IMG/VR virus record: IMGVR_UViG_3300044959_000237 | Location: 1 to 64,000 of that record | Length of the DNA stretch: 64,000 nucleotides | Strand: one strand, 5' to 3' | Origin: a virus | Part shown: positions 52,479 through 61,424 of the stretch, in pieces | Layout of the letters: every line of letters begins with the position of its first letter | Numbering within the stretch: position 1 is the stretch's first letter | Position numbers and translations under genes: made by a program | The notes under the pieces: generated by a model | Told to the model about the DNA's origin: nothing | Seen by the model: only the letters and a program-made list of their open reading frames with translations | The model's database searches: none

Positions 52479-53253
52479 CGATTTCTCCTAAAAATTTCGA
52501 AACATGATCTTCGATGATTTTCTTGTTGAAATTGGCTTTCAATTTGATTTTCTCGAACATGAATTTTCCTATTTGTTTCTTGAACAAATTCAATGTTTCT
52601 TCATTTTGTTCCTGTAGAAACTTTTTTCCTTCCAACGTACCGAACATGACAACAGGACTGATTTTTTTGGATATTATATGTTGCAGTATTACATAATATG
52701 GAGAGTCGAAGTATATTTCGATAATATTTTTGTCAATTTTTCCTTTTTTGAAATTACTGGTTTTTTCGACAAAGGTCTTGATGAATTTCAACGAATAATT
52801 CAACTCTTCTTCCAAATTGTTTTTATAATAATGAATTTTCATGAATTTTTCAATATTGTTTCTTTTTTTCCAAAAACGAAAATTGATCTTTTTATCGAGA
52901 CAATAGATAACATATTTTTTCTTTACGTTTTTTATATTGTCATTTTCTGGTAAAATTTCATTCAACCATTTGTTCAAATCTTCGAAAAAATGAAAGAGTT
53001 GACTTTTGGCATATTTGTCTATGGTGATTTTATTTTTTGTCAATTGATTTTTATATTCTTTTACCGTAACGAACAAATCGTAACCTGTACCATTTTTTTC
53101 ATTGTAATGTATATTTTCTATGACTTTTCTGACTTTGCATTTTTCATTGACATGATTTATCAATGATTTTTCGTAGAAGAATTCCTTTTTGCACATGAAA
53201 CAAACAAATTTTTTTCTTTTTCGACTTTCGACCTGTTTCACATCTTTTTTCAT
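52471..53253 (-). CDS. Zinc-finger phage protein, 260 aa
   Basis: An N-terminal C2H2-like finger (FVCFMCKKEFFYEKSLINHV then NEKC; Cys pair near residues 18-21, His/Cys near 34-38) is followed by a large helical domain (FVTVKEYKNQLTKNKITI, KNVKKKYVIYCL, FLQEQNEETLNLFKKQI). This layout, finger then helical body, matches a conserved hypothetical family of T4-type cyanophages and marine phages. Function is unknown. GGGAGGATTC precedes the ATG at 53253. The same frame stays open upstream to 53358 and reads like coding sequence, see the decayed segment. Confidence 0.7.
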   Translation of the reverse strand: MKKDVKQVESRKRKKFVCFMCKKEFFYEKSLINHVNEKCKVRKVIENIHYNEKNGTGYDLFVTVKEYKNQLTKNKITIDKYAKSQLFHFFEDLNKWLNEILPENDNIKNVKKKYVIYCLDKKINFRFWKKRNNIEKFMKIHYYKNNLEEELNYSLKFIKTFVEKTSNFKKGKIDKNIIEIYFDSPYYVILQHIISKKISPVVMFGTLEGKKFLQEQNEETLNLFKKQIGKFMFEKIKLKANFNKKIIEDHVSKFLGEIDE

Positions 53254-53640
53254 GAATCCTCCCACAAGAAAATCTTCGATTTCAGTTACGGGAGAAATTG
53301 TAAACAGAAGCCGGTTGAATTTGGTCTCGTCGTCTTGTATATGCCAGAAATCTGCAATTGAATGTATAACTTCTGTCCATTCGACAATTTATGGAGGCTG
53401 ATTTTCTTTTTGAGAAAACCTGCCATATGACAGATTCTCCATTTCGAACGTTCGATTGAATTGCCTCTTTCGAAATTCAGATTCATCGTTTTTCCTTATG
53501 ATTGGCTGACATCGTTATCGGGCCGCGTTGTTCGTTCACTCAAGTCTTTTCATTCTTTTCAGAATGCTTGAAATTTCTATTTGGCAAGATTGTACTTCTT
53601 GCAATCTCTCGATTTCTGGAGAAGGTAATTGGCTTCCGTA
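53254..53640 (-). pseudogene. Decayed or recoded coding segments
   Basis: Coding-like text lies in shifted frames here. A start at 53486 (SD AAGGA) gives MNLNFERGNSIERSKWRICH and continues to about KLSNGQ. After a one-frame shift near 53390-53400 the text continues as EWTEVIHSIADFWHIQDDET and RLLFTISPVTEIEDFLVGGF, in frame with the zinc-finger gene. Upstream, after the TGA of the 223-aa gene, the same frame reads GSQLPSPEIERLQEVQSCQI then EISSILKRMKRLE before a stop. Short overlaps (GTGA, ATGA) link tiny frames. I read this as one or two small genes broken by frameshifts; programmed shifting cannot be excluded. Confidence 0.5.
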
Positions 53641-54312
53641 TCAAGCATTTTCTTGTTCTATGTATTCTTCTATCATTTTTCTCAATTCTACGCTGTTTTT
53701 CAAAATTTTTTCAAGAATGCTTTTTTCTTCCTTTTTCAACTCTGGAAATTTGTTTTCAATGAAATAATTTATTTTGTCTTCCTTGTTCATTTTTCTTTTT
53801 GTTTTTTTGGAGAAAATTGGCAAAAATTTTTCTTCTCCAGTCATATATTCATTGAATTTCAATGCTATTGTATACGACACAATACAAAAAAGTTTGTACT
53901 GTATTTTTGGAAAATTCACCAGTGCCCAAAAATTTCTATTTACTATATCATTGACAACATACACATAAGCTGAAGTAACTTTTTCTATATTGTCAATCGT
54001 TGTGGGCCATTTACCTTTGCCATCACCTTTTTTTCTTCCTTGTTTTTTTGCTTCCTCGAAATTTATTGTTTCTTTGATACACGAGGAGATGTTTTTCAAA
54101 ATCAAAAATGAATTTTTCTTCCAAAACTCAGCTAATTCCTGTTCTCCAATTTCTTTTTCCAGTTCTTCATAAAAGTTCGTTTGAAAAAGTCGAATGTTTT
54201 CGAGAATATCATTGAACAATTTCCAATGATTTTTTTTCTCGTTCTTTGTATTTATTTCTGTATTTATTTCTTCTTCAGCAAATTCTTGCCAGTTTTCGAA
54301 CAGTTGATTCAT
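53641..54312 (-). CDS. Unknown protein with leader-like N-terminus, 223 aa
   Basis: The function is not recognised. The ATG at 54312 follows AAGGA closely. The N-terminus MNQLFENWQEFAEEE resembles T4 capsid-targeting sequences in shape (short amphipathic helix rich in Phe/Glu). The body is helical, with QGRKKGDGKGKWPTTIDN (a basic glycine loop, about residues 94-110) and a conserved-looking VNRNFWALVNFPKIQYKLF. It could be an internal head protein; this is inference. Confidence 0.65.
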   Translation of the reverse strand: MNQLFENWQEFAEEEINTEINTKNEKKNHWKLFNDILENIRLFQTNFYEELEKEIGEQELAEFWKKNSFLILKNISSCIKETINFEEAKKQGRKKGDGKGKWPTTIDNIEKVTSAYVYVVNDIVNRNFWALVNFPKIQYKLFCIVSYTIALKFNEYMTGEEKFLPIFSKKTKRKMNKEDKINYFIENKFPELKKEEKSILEKILKNSVELRKMIEEYIEQENA

Positions 54313-54359
54313 GTTTTTTTCCTTTATCCACATTATAGAAAAAAATTTTTATCAATCAA

Positions 54360-54370
54360 ATAAATAAATA
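54360..54370 (+). promoter_or_regulatory. Late-type promoter boxes before the 115-aa structural gene
   Basis: Two overlapping ATAAATA boxes (54360-54366 and 54364-54370), about 37-41 bases before the ATG at 54407. Confidence 0.4.
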
Positions 54371-54406
54371 TGAATGGTAATTCAACAATCAAAGGGAATT
54401 CAAATA

Positions 54407-54754
54407 ATGGGAAGACCACTGAATAAAAGATTTTTTGGAAATCCTACGACAAAACCTGGTTTGCAAATAAAAGTATCTGCAGATTTGGGATCAGGAAAAG
54501 TTCCCGCTTGGATCGTAGAACAGGTCGGAACGAGACAATTTATTGTCACTGATGGCACCACGACAACAAGATGTTTTCTTGTTCAAAACGTTACTCAGCC
54601 CGGCGAAGCCGTGGTAAGAGTATATTTGAGTGGTGGTGTTGTGGAAACTGCAAGAACGATACAGGCACGTAGAGTCAAAACTTTCGAAGGTTCCGATGTG
54701 GTTTGGTCGTTCGATCCTCCTGCCAACGATAAAGCTCAAATACTCGGAGCCTGA
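54407..54754 (+). CDS. Virion structural protein, 115 aa
   Basis: I chose the ATG at 54407 because AAAGGGA lies upstream and the start MGRPLNKRFFGNP is typical of a small structural protein conserved in marine T4-like phages. The rest is all-beta (LQIKVSADLGSGKVPAWIVE, QFIVTDGTTTTRCFLVQNV, EAVVRVYLSGGVVETAR). Balanced composition and late-type boxes suggest abundant late expression. Its place in the particle is unknown. Confidence 0.75.
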   Translation: MGRPLNKRFFGNPTTKPGLQIKVSADLGSGKVPAWIVEQVGTRQFIVTDGTTTTRCFLVQNVTQPGEAVVRVYLSGGVVETARTIQARRVKTFEGSDVVWSFDPPANDKAQILGA

Positions 54755-54765
54755 AATATCATTTT

Positions 54766-55284
54766 TCATAACAAATTGCTTACACATATTTCTACATTCG
54801 TTTTATTCTGTTCTGTTGATACTATTATACATTCCGGATTATCCTCTTTCGAAAGAGGATATATCAGGTAATGATTGTTTTTTACTTTTGGATTGAGCCA
54901 TTCTATGTTTGGATATATATTGGATACTCTCAAGGAATGCCATTTTGGAATATAGCTGGTTATTGGATTTATTGAAATACAGGTATGATCACTTGACATG
55001 AGATCTTGTATACTTATAAATTCCAAATTTTCGTAATGAATCTTGTCACCGCACAAAATATGCCAACTTATTGGTAGTTTGATCACATATTTTTCTTTTA
55101 TTATTAATTCGGCAAGAGTGGTTGTTTTTTTCTCTATGAATTTCAATGGAAAACATTTGAAATCGACATTTTCTTCTTCAAAATCGAGAACAAAAAACAT
55201 CAATTTTTGATTCGGATCGAAATTGTACAAAAATGTCAAATCCGATAAATTTATGGATTTATTGTATTCGTTCAATATGAACAT
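54766..55284 (-). CDS. Hypothetical protein, 172 aa
   Basis: The function is not recognised. The alpha/beta-looking protein has KLMFFVLDFEEENVDFKCFP, LPISWHILCGDKIHYENL and YIPKWHSLRVSNIYPNIEWL. TAGGAG precedes the ATG. It lies 12 bases downstream of uvsW and is probably co-transcribed. Confidence 0.65.
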   Translation of the reverse strand: MFILNEYNKSINLSDLTFLYNFDPNQKLMFFVLDFEEENVDFKCFPLKFIEKKTTTLAELIIKEKYVIKLPISWHILCGDKIHYENLEFISIQDLMSSDHTCISINPITSYIPKWHSLRVSNIYPNIEWLNPKVKNNHYLIYPLSKEDNPECIIVSTEQNKTNVEICVSNLL

Positions 55285-55295
55285 TTTTATTACTC

Positions 55296-56816
55296 CTATA
55301 TTTTATTGTATGTAAAAGGATAATTTGCTTTTTTGTAAATTGCTTTTCTCATCGAGACATGTCTTTTGCTTCTTTTGGTAGAACCACAAATATCATATAT
55401 TATGACATGATTTTTTTCCTGTGTTTTTCTCAAACCTCTTCCTATGCTCTGTAATACTCTTATTATGCTTTTTCCTGCTTCGATCAGAACAATATTGTAT
55501 ATTTTTGGAATATTGATTCCTACCGATGCAACTCCATAAGTTGCAATCAGTACAACATTGTCTTTTTCTTTTATCATGTTGAATTTTTCAATTTTTTCTT
55601 TCATTTTTACCGAACCTGTAACAACATGGCTGTTTTTTGTCATTTCGCCAAGTTTTCTTGCTGTTTTTACAAAATCGACCAAAACCAGAGTATTACCATC
55701 ATTCGATATTTCATTTATCAGATTCGAAATAATTTCAAGTCTTCTCGAATCGTTCAAAAGATAATTCTTTTCTTCCTGATAAGTTTCGAAATTTTTCTTG
55801 TCATCGGATATTTCTATAATGTGAACATCACAACTACTCAGAATACCTTTGTTTTGCAAATCATTTGCGGACATGAAATTTATCGGAGGACCGATCAACG
55901 ATTTTATTGCATAGAAAAGATAATTTTCTTCTGGAAGTGTAGCGGTGAGTCCCCAACGAATTGGAACATTTTTGTACATGTTTCCCAATATTTTTTTGAG
56001 AGAAGGTGCTTTTGCAATGTGACATTCGTCAACTATCACTGCAACCATGTTCTTTGTAATTTTTTCATATATATCTTCTTCTTCTTTTTTACTTTTTCGA
56101 ATTTTTTCAAGTGATTGCCATGTTGCTATTATATGTTTGTTTTCAGTATCCTTTTGATCACCGAAAAATACACCAACATCCAGACCAATATTTTTGTAAT
56201 CTTCGTAAGTTTGTTTGACCAAGGTTTTGCTCGGAACTATCGTGATCGTTCTTCCTTCTTTTTCTACTATTTTTGCCAAAACTGCAGTAATGATGGTTTT
56301 GCCTGCTCCGGTAGCTACTTCCTGAACAGCGTGTCTTCTTTGCAAGAAATAGTTTACAACTTCGACTTGGTAATCTCTCAAGATAATATCTTTTCCTGCC
56401 AAATGATGTGTTTCTGGCCATTTTATATTCTGATTTTTCAAATAATTTTCATCTATCGCATCGAAAGTATAAATTTGTTTGTTTTGTCTTCTGTCTTCTT
56501 TTTGTATTTTGTATTTGAATTCATCCAGAACTTCCAGTATTTCTTTCAACAAATGAAAATAACTTTTTCCGTTCAAATCGAAGTAGGAAATTTTTCCGTT
56601 CCATCGTCCTATTTTATAGGAAGGAAGATATTTTGCAGAAGGATCATAGAAACTCATTTTTTTGTTCAGACTCGAAAGAATATGGGTCTCGACGTTTTCA
56701 AGTTTTATGTTGACTTCATCGAGTATTATCAATTTGCAAATCTTTTCATCTTTTCTAAGTTTTCTGATATCCGGTTTGTTTTTTGTTTCGACTTTTTTCA
56801 TATTGAATTTTTCCAT
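55296..56816 (-). CDS. uvsW: UvsW-like superfamily 2 helicase
   Basis: The 506-aa product carries the SF2 motifs in order: LRDYQVEVVNYFLQRRHA (Q-like), ATGAGKT (motif I, about 168-174), TIVPSKTLVKQ (Ia), VIVDECHIAKAPS (DECH box), GLTATLPEE (III), TLVLVDFVKTARKLGE (IV), IATYGVASVGINIP (V) and VLQSIGRGLRKTQEKNH (VI). A small N-terminal domain precedes it, as in T4 UvsW. The enzyme remodels D-loops and stalled forks, and so shifts T4 from origin-dependent to recombination-dependent replication. It sits next to uvsY- and uvsX-like genes, supporting the assignment. Confidence 0.92.
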   Translation of the reverse strand: MEKFNMKKVETKNKPDIRKLRKDEKICKLIILDEVNIKLENVETHILSSLNKKMSFYDPSAKYLPSYKIGRWNGKISYFDLNGKSYFHLLKEILEVLDEFKYKIQKEDRRQNKQIYTFDAIDENYLKNQNIKWPETHHLAGKDIILRDYQVEVVNYFLQRRHAVQEVATGAGKTIITAVLAKIVEKEGRTITIVPSKTLVKQTYEDYKNIGLDVGVFFGDQKDTENKHIIATWQSLEKIRKSKKEEEDIYEKITKNMVAVIVDECHIAKAPSLKKILGNMYKNVPIRWGLTATLPEENYLFYAIKSLIGPPINFMSANDLQNKGILSSCDVHIIEISDDKKNFETYQEEKNYLLNDSRRLEIISNLINEISNDGNTLVLVDFVKTARKLGEMTKNSHVVTGSVKMKEKIEKFNMIKEKDNVVLIATYGVASVGINIPKIYNIVLIEAGKSIIRVLQSIGRGLRKTQEKNHVIIYDICGSTKRSKRHVSMRKAIYKKANYPFTYNKI

Positions 56817-56831
56817 TTCACATTTTTTCGA

Positions 56832-58157
56832 TCAAGATCGAGCCGATCGATTTACGATAATTCCATTGAATTCCAATATATTTTCTGCCAAATCATCATA
56901 TAAATTACAATTTTCTTTTTCAACATGCAATTTATCTACAAAATAGATGAATTTGTAAAATGGAAGATAACTGTAATTTCTTTTTTTCATATTGAAATTC
57001 ACGATATATTTTATGATACCATCGAAATCGAGATTGTTATCATTATCGAAAACAAAAGAATTGTATTTACAAGGAAACAATTTGTCATAAATGCTATATT
57101 GATGAGTTATGAAAGATAGCAAAATGTTGCTTCTGTCTTTATTGATGAAATCTTCGAAATTGTAATCCTGAAGACGATGCATCAAATTTACCAGATTGAA
57201 AACCGAATCATTGGAATAAAAAGAAGGATAATATAGATCGTAATTCAAATTTGTAAAATTTTTACTTTTTTCAATAGAAATTTCTTTGTCTATGAAATAA
57301 AGAACCTGTTTTATGATTTTTCTCAAATCGAGAAAGTCGATATTCATGTCGTATTCATTTTCGAAAAAAAGTCGGTTTTTACTTTCACAAACAAAATCGA
57401 AAGCATGTTTGTGAAAACATCTTCCCCGAATAAATTTTATTTTCATATTGTTCACTATCGAATATAGAAACAAGGACAAAAGATAATTGAAAAAATCGAA
57501 TCCAACAGAAACAATTCTACCGTCGTGTATCTCCATGAAAGTCAGTAATTTTGATACACTTTCGTCAATTTTTTCCAATTTGAAAAATTTTTCGTATTTT
57601 TTAAAAACAAAATTTCTGTAATTGATGAATTTTTCCTTGTGTTTTTCTTTTTTCAGAATATTGTTGATATATTCTATGTAAACATCGTTTTTTTCATTGA
57701 AACAGATTGTAAAATCGTGATTGTCGTATTCATTTATTTTGTTGCTTTCGTACAGTTGAATATTATTGAAAAAATATTTCAACTGAAAAATATTTGTATG
57801 TATTCTGATTATATTGTTTTTTCTGTCGTAATCAACCATGAATTCTTCGTTTCTGTATTTTCGATCCAAGAAGTCGATCAATTCGTTTTTGTTCTCGAAA
57901 TCATTTTTAAGCAAAAATTTTCTGATATATGAATAATTTTCATTACATATTTTCACACACAATATCTTGTCGTCATGACTTTTGTATCCCATGTTTACAA
58001 ATTTGAGATTATAAGGAGTCAAAAATTTCATATATTTGAAACTTTTTACAATATTCGAATCTTTTTTCTTCAATTCCAAGAAAAGATATCCGTTTTTGTA
58101 ATCGATAAAATCTATAATGGATTCTTCTTCATGATTTGATTTACGAATGAACTCCAT
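56832..58157 (-). CDS. Hypothetical protein between uvsW and uvsY, 441 aa
   Basis: The function is not recognised. It is rich in Phe, Asn, Tyr, Ile and Lys, with alternating strands and helices and no clear catalytic motif (IKFIRGRCFHKHAFDFVCES may be a metal-binding patch). GGAAG precedes the ATG. Its position within the recombination block suggests expression with uvsW. Confidence 0.65.
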   Translation of the reverse strand: MEFIRKSNHEEESIIDFIDYKNGYLFLELKKKDSNIVKSFKYMKFLTPYNLKFVNMGYKSHDDKILCVKICNENYSYIRKFLLKNDFENKNELIDFLDRKYRNEEFMVDYDRKNNIIRIHTNIFQLKYFFNNIQLYESNKINEYDNHDFTICFNEKNDVYIEYINNILKKEKHKEKFINYRNFVFKKYEKFFKLEKIDESVSKLLTFMEIHDGRIVSVGFDFFNYLLSLFLYSIVNNMKIKFIRGRCFHKHAFDFVCESKNRLFFENEYDMNIDFLDLRKIIKQVLYFIDKEISIEKSKNFTNLNYDLYYPSFYSNDSVFNLVNLMHRLQDYNFEDFINKDRSNILLSFITHQYSIYDKLFPCKYNSFVFDNDNNLDFDGIIKYIVNFNMKKRNYSYLPFYKFIYFVDKLHVEKENCNLYDDLAENILEFNGIIVNRSARS

Positions 58158-58214
58158 GAATTTTCTTCCACGGAAGTTTCGGAACTTTCAGGAAATATTG
58201 TAACAAGAAATCCG

Positions 58215-58673
58215 TCAAATGTCAAAGTTCATGCTTTTGAGTTTTACCAGATTTGTTATTTGATAGGCTTTTATGTCCAAAGCTTTGATTATTGCCGTAT
58301 ATCTTCCTTTTATATAATTGAACGTGTTGAGTAAATCATAAAGAGCCAAAACATCATCTTCACCTTCTGCATATTTTTCTGCTTCTCTTATTGTCAAACT
58401 TCTATTGTAATTTTCCAGATAATATTTGAGTTTTTCTGTTTTCAGTTTGTTGAGTCTTCTTTCTATGAATTCTACAATAGAACATATATCCTGAAGTTGT
58501 GAAAATCTATACTCGATGGAACCGGGAAGTTCTATGGCATTTTTTTCGAGACTGTTTGTTATCTTTACATCTTTTTTGGCTTTCTCGATTTCTTCTTCGT
58601 AGAATTCCAGAGCTTTCGCCAATATGTCGAAGTCCAATTCACTTTTTTCTATTAATTTTTTGAAAAAGAACAT
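58215..58673 (-). CDS. uvsY: UvsY-like recombination mediator, 152 aa
   Basis: T4 UvsY loads UvsX onto gp32-coated DNA. This product has similar length (T4 UvsY is 137 aa) and the same helical plan: AIELPGSIEYRFSQLQDICS, IVEFIERRLNKLKTEKLKYY, then YNRSLTIREAEKYAEGEDD and a long helix ending QITNLVKLKSMNF. The pattern 'YxxLxDI..WxExL...' recalls UvsY-like proteins. Position between UvsW- and UvsX-like genes supports it. AAGGGAG precedes the ATG. The assignment rests on context as much as on sequence. Confidence 0.6.
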   Translation of the reverse strand: MFFFKKLIEKSELDFDILAKALEFYEEEIEKAKKDVKITNSLEKNAIELPGSIEYRFSQLQDICSIVEFIERRLNKLKTEKLKYYLENYNRSLTIREAEKYAEGEDDVLALYDLLNTFNYIKGRYTAIIKALDIKAYQITNLVKLKSMNFDI

Positions 58674-58746
58674 TCGAAATTACTCCCTTGAAATATCACA
58701 AGAAAAACTGACAATTCGAAATCATGAACAATCATCGAATCGATCC

Positions 58747-58774
58747 AAGAGAGGAAAAAAATTTTTCCTCTCTT
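58747..58774. terminator. Inverted repeat, possible bidirectional terminator
   Basis: AAGAGAGGAAAAA / TTTTTCCTCTCTT (13 bp, 58747-58774), followed on the plus strand by GAATTTTTATC. It lies about 143 bases downstream of the 78-aa gene on the minus strand and may end its transcript before uvsY. Confidence 0.6.
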
Positions 58775-58916
58775 GAATTTTTATCATGATTTTTTCATTT
58801 TGAAAAGTATGAATTCATTTTTTTTCGTAATAAATCATATTGTGCACGAAATTGCAAATTTATTTGTAAATCTGTAAAAGCATTATTGAAATTTTACAAA
58901 TCTTTTCAAATTTTTT

Positions 58917-59153
58917 TCATTCTTCCGAAAACTTTTCATCGAAAATCGAATCTTCTTCCGGAAATATGTTTTCAACAGCCAAATTCATATGTTTATCAAT
59001 TCCGAACAATGATTCTTTGGTCAGATGATCCAGAAGATTGTGATCGAAAAAAGTTTTCAACATCAAATAACAAACTTCCGTTCTTTGTTTCGATGGTATC
59101 AAATCCTTGAAATTGTTCCATAGATCTTCAAGAAATTCCGGAGTTATTTCCAT
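58917..59153 (-). CDS. Hypothetical small protein, 78 aa
   Basis: The function is not recognised. I chose the ATG at 59153 because AAAGGAG lies upstream. The protein is helical and acidic at the end (FPEEDSIFDEKFSEE), with RTEVCYLMLKTFFDHNLLDH in the middle. Many T4-type phages have a small protein of this design near uvsX, but I cannot name it. Confidence 0.65.
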   Translation of the reverse strand: MEITPEFLEDLWNNFKDLIPSKQRTEVCYLMLKTFFDHNLLDHLTKESLFGIDKHMNLAVENIFPEEDSIFDEKFSEE

Positions 59154-59199
59154 TATTTTATTTCTCCTTTCGAAGCTTTCGAATATCAATTTTATATAT

Positions 59200-60237
59200 T
59201 CATTTTGAAAATTTTTCTCGAATTATAAGATCGATAATTCCATTTTCGTTCCTGTTGTATTCTTTTTCGTAATACTTGTGTTCATTTCCTTGCAAATCGA
59301 CGTACAGGTATTTGTTTCCATTTTTCGTTACAATATTTTCTTTCAACAGAATGTCGAAAAATCCGGAATATGGATCCATTCCGGTATTGAAGGGAATTTT
59401 GATTTCAACTTCTCTGAAAGGTTTGGTAAATCTTGTTTTCATGACTTTACATTTTGTTCTTACACCAAATACTTCGGATGTTTTATTACCGTCTTCGTCT
59501 TCTTTCAGCTTCCATTTTTTCATTGCCACCACAATAGAAGAAGCATAAATGAATCCCTGTCCGCCAGATATTTTATCTTCTGGATCGAAAATATCCTGCG
59601 AAGCATAAGTATGATTTGTTGCCACGAGACCTATATCGAGATTACCAAATTTATTCACACAATTTCTTACCAAAGAAGTCAAAGCTTTAGCTTTTCTTCC
59701 CATATCACCTTTCATGTCTCCTTTTTCGAATTGCTCCACCTCCGATTTTGTAAGTAACATTCCGAGAGAATCGATGACAAACAGAAGCTTTGGTTTTTGT
59801 TCTTCACTCTTGTCATGATATTTTTCAGTGTAATCATGAACGATTCCATATATTATTTTCGATACATCATCGACAAGAGAAACATTTACCTTGAACAGTT
59901 TGGATTCATCGACAGATACACCCAATTTGATCAACCATTTTTCATCCAAAGCATTTTCCGAATCCAGAATGATGCAGAAAGCTCCCTGTTTTTGTGCTTC
60001 TCTTACAATATTTCCTGCTGCGATGTAACTTTTTCCAGACCCGCTTTCACCAGCAAAGACCACTACTTTGCCCAAAGGAACTCCTTTCATTGGATCTCCG
60101 GAAATTATGTAATTCAATGCATAATTGCCAGTGCTTATCCAATGTTTCGGATCATTGAAACCCAAAGATGCAGATTCTGTTTTGTTTATTATCTTTTCTA
60201 TTTTCGACAAATCGAAAGGCATATTTGTTGGCGACAT
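59200..60237 (-). CDS. uvsX: UvsX/RecA-like recombinase
   Basis: The 345-aa product has a RecA core: SLGFNDPKHWISTGNYALNY, Walker A GESGSGKSY (about 63-71), IILDSENALDEKW, Walker B KLLFVIDSLGMLLTKSE, a MGRKAKALTSLVRNCVN helix and VATNHTYASQDIFDPEDKIS (loop 2 region with the conserved Gly-Gly after it). It catalyses strand exchange in recombination-dependent replication. I chose the ATG at 60237 because AGGGAGACCGAA lies in front of it; upstream frame residues have no ribosome site. It follows the gp32 gene, separated by a terminator. Confidence 0.95.
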   Translation of the reverse strand: MSPTNMPFDLSKIEKIINKTESASLGFNDPKHWISTGNYALNYIISGDPMKGVPLGKVVVFAGESGSGKSYIAAGNIVREAQKQGAFCIILDSENALDEKWLIKLGVSVDESKLFKVNVSLVDDVSKIIYGIVHDYTEKYHDKSEEQKPKLLFVIDSLGMLLTKSEVEQFEKGDMKGDMGRKAKALTSLVRNCVNKFGNLDIGLVATNHTYASQDIFDPEDKISGGQGFIYASSIVVAMKKWKLKEDEDGNKTSEVFGVRTKCKVMKTRFTKPFREVEIKIPFNTGMDPYSGFFDILLKENIVTKNGNKYLYVDLQGNEHKYYEKEYNRNENGIIDLIIREKFSK

Positions 60238-60287
60238 TTCGGTCTCCCTTTTCTGCTGATTGAAAAACATGGGAAAAACATGGAAAA

Positions 60288-60322
60288 GGTTGCACTGCAA
60301 TCAATTGCAGTGCAACCGAGTT
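60288..60322 (-). terminator. Rho-independent terminator between gp32 and uvsX
   Basis: On the minus strand a perfect 13-bp stem GGTTGCACTGCAA / TTGCAGTGCAACC (60317-60288) with loop TTGA is followed by TTTTCC. It lies a few bases after the gp32 stop. The short T-run may make it a partial terminator, letting some reads reach uvsX. Confidence 0.85.
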
Positions 60323-61390
60323 TCACTGAGAGTTGATTCTTTTCTTCAATCTTGCCAAGATATCATCGGGATTTGTTTTTGTTTTGTTTTCCGAGACCAC
60401 AATCTTTCTGGATGAATTTTTGTTTTCCAAAAGTTTTTCTTCAATATCATCCTCGAATTCATCGATGTCGTCGACATCGACAAAACCTGTTTCAGTCAAT
60501 TCATCATTGTTTTCTTCTTCTGCAAATTTTTCTTTTTCAATTTTCTTCTGATCGGTTTTCACAGAAGTCTCGTTCTTGGCCTTTATGATTGGAATGCTAT
60601 CAGTTTCATCGTCCTGCTTTCTTTTCTGCTTCAACCATCTTCCCCATTTTTGAATATCGAACAGCTCACCATTGACACTGGCAACGAACATTTCGTAAAT
60701 TTCTTTCAAATCATCAGAATCCGGTTTTGCTGGAATGAAATCTGACAAATTGAACAATCCATAGGTTTCGATGGCTTCGAGTTCTTCTTCACTCAGGTTG
60801 CGAGATTTGATCGACCAAGTACTTGTAGAATAATCGGCATACTTGCCACCTTTCTTTGTTTTTGTAATACGAAAATCTCTACCGTCCTTGTAATCTACTG
60901 GTATGATTTCCATTTCAGGATTCATCAAACTTGATTTTATGATGTTGAAAAGACTTGTATTCAATACAAATCTTCTGATCGGATTTTTTGGTGGATTATC
61001 TTCTTTGAATGGTGAGGAAACAACAAAACCCTGAAAAATATAAGATTTCTTTTTCCAGTATTTTTTAGCTGATTCTTCCAACTCCGGGTCCTTGAACCAG
61101 GTTCTGACTTCTTTCAATATCGGACATGGAAGACCATACATTTCCACACAAGGAACCCTGACTGTCAACGGAGTGTTTTCATTATCTGTCGATCCGGAAA
61201 AATACAGATTTATCGTAAGTTTTTCAACCCAGAAAAATGGATTCGATTCATTGCCATCTGGAAGAAATCTTACTATTGCGGTTTTATCATCAGGAATGTT
61301 CCAAAACTGATAAATGGCATTGTCAGCAAAATTGTTCTTTTTTTCATCATCTTTTGCAAGTTTACGACGTATTTCTTCTAATGAAAGCAT
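60323..61390 (-). CDS. 32: Single-stranded DNA binding protein (gp32-like)
   Basis: The 355-aa product has the gp32 plan. A basic N-terminus (LEEIRRKLAKDDEKKNNF) is followed by an OB-type core starting AIVRFLPDGNESNPFFWVEK, VRVPCVEMYGLPCPILKEVR (zinc-type Cys in the position of the gp32 finger, though only two Cys are clear) and YIFQGFVVSSPF. The acidic C-terminal tail (VDVDDIDEFEDDIEEK) for protein contacts is longer than in T4. It coats single strands for replication, repair and recombination. AAGGAGA precedes the ATG, a strong promoter lies at 61500, and the leader folds into a hairpin. Confidence 0.9.
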   Translation of the reverse strand: MLSLEEIRRKLAKDDEKKNNFADNAIYQFWNIPDDKTAIVRFLPDGNESNPFFWVEKLTINLYFSGSTDNENTPLTVRVPCVEMYGLPCPILKEVRTWFKDPELEESAKKYWKKKSYIFQGFVVSSPFKEDNPPKNPIRRFVLNTSLFNIIKSSLMNPEMEIIPVDYKDGRDFRITKTKKGGKYADYSTSTWSIKSRNLSEEELEAIETYGLFNLSDFIPAKPDSDDLKEIYEMFVASVNGELFDIQKWGRWLKQKRKQDDETDSIPIIKAKNETSVKTDQKKIEKEKFAEEENNDELTETGFVDVDDIDEFEDDIEEKLLENKNSSRKIVVSENKTKTNPDDILARLKKRINSQ

Positions 61391-61424
61391 TTTTTTCTCC
61401 TTTCTTCAGCCTTGTTGAGTTTCA

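Noticed and set aside
53254-53640. Poor sequence quality as a general explanation for broken genes
   Set aside because: Dozens of long neighbouring frames are intact; breaks are confined to three places.
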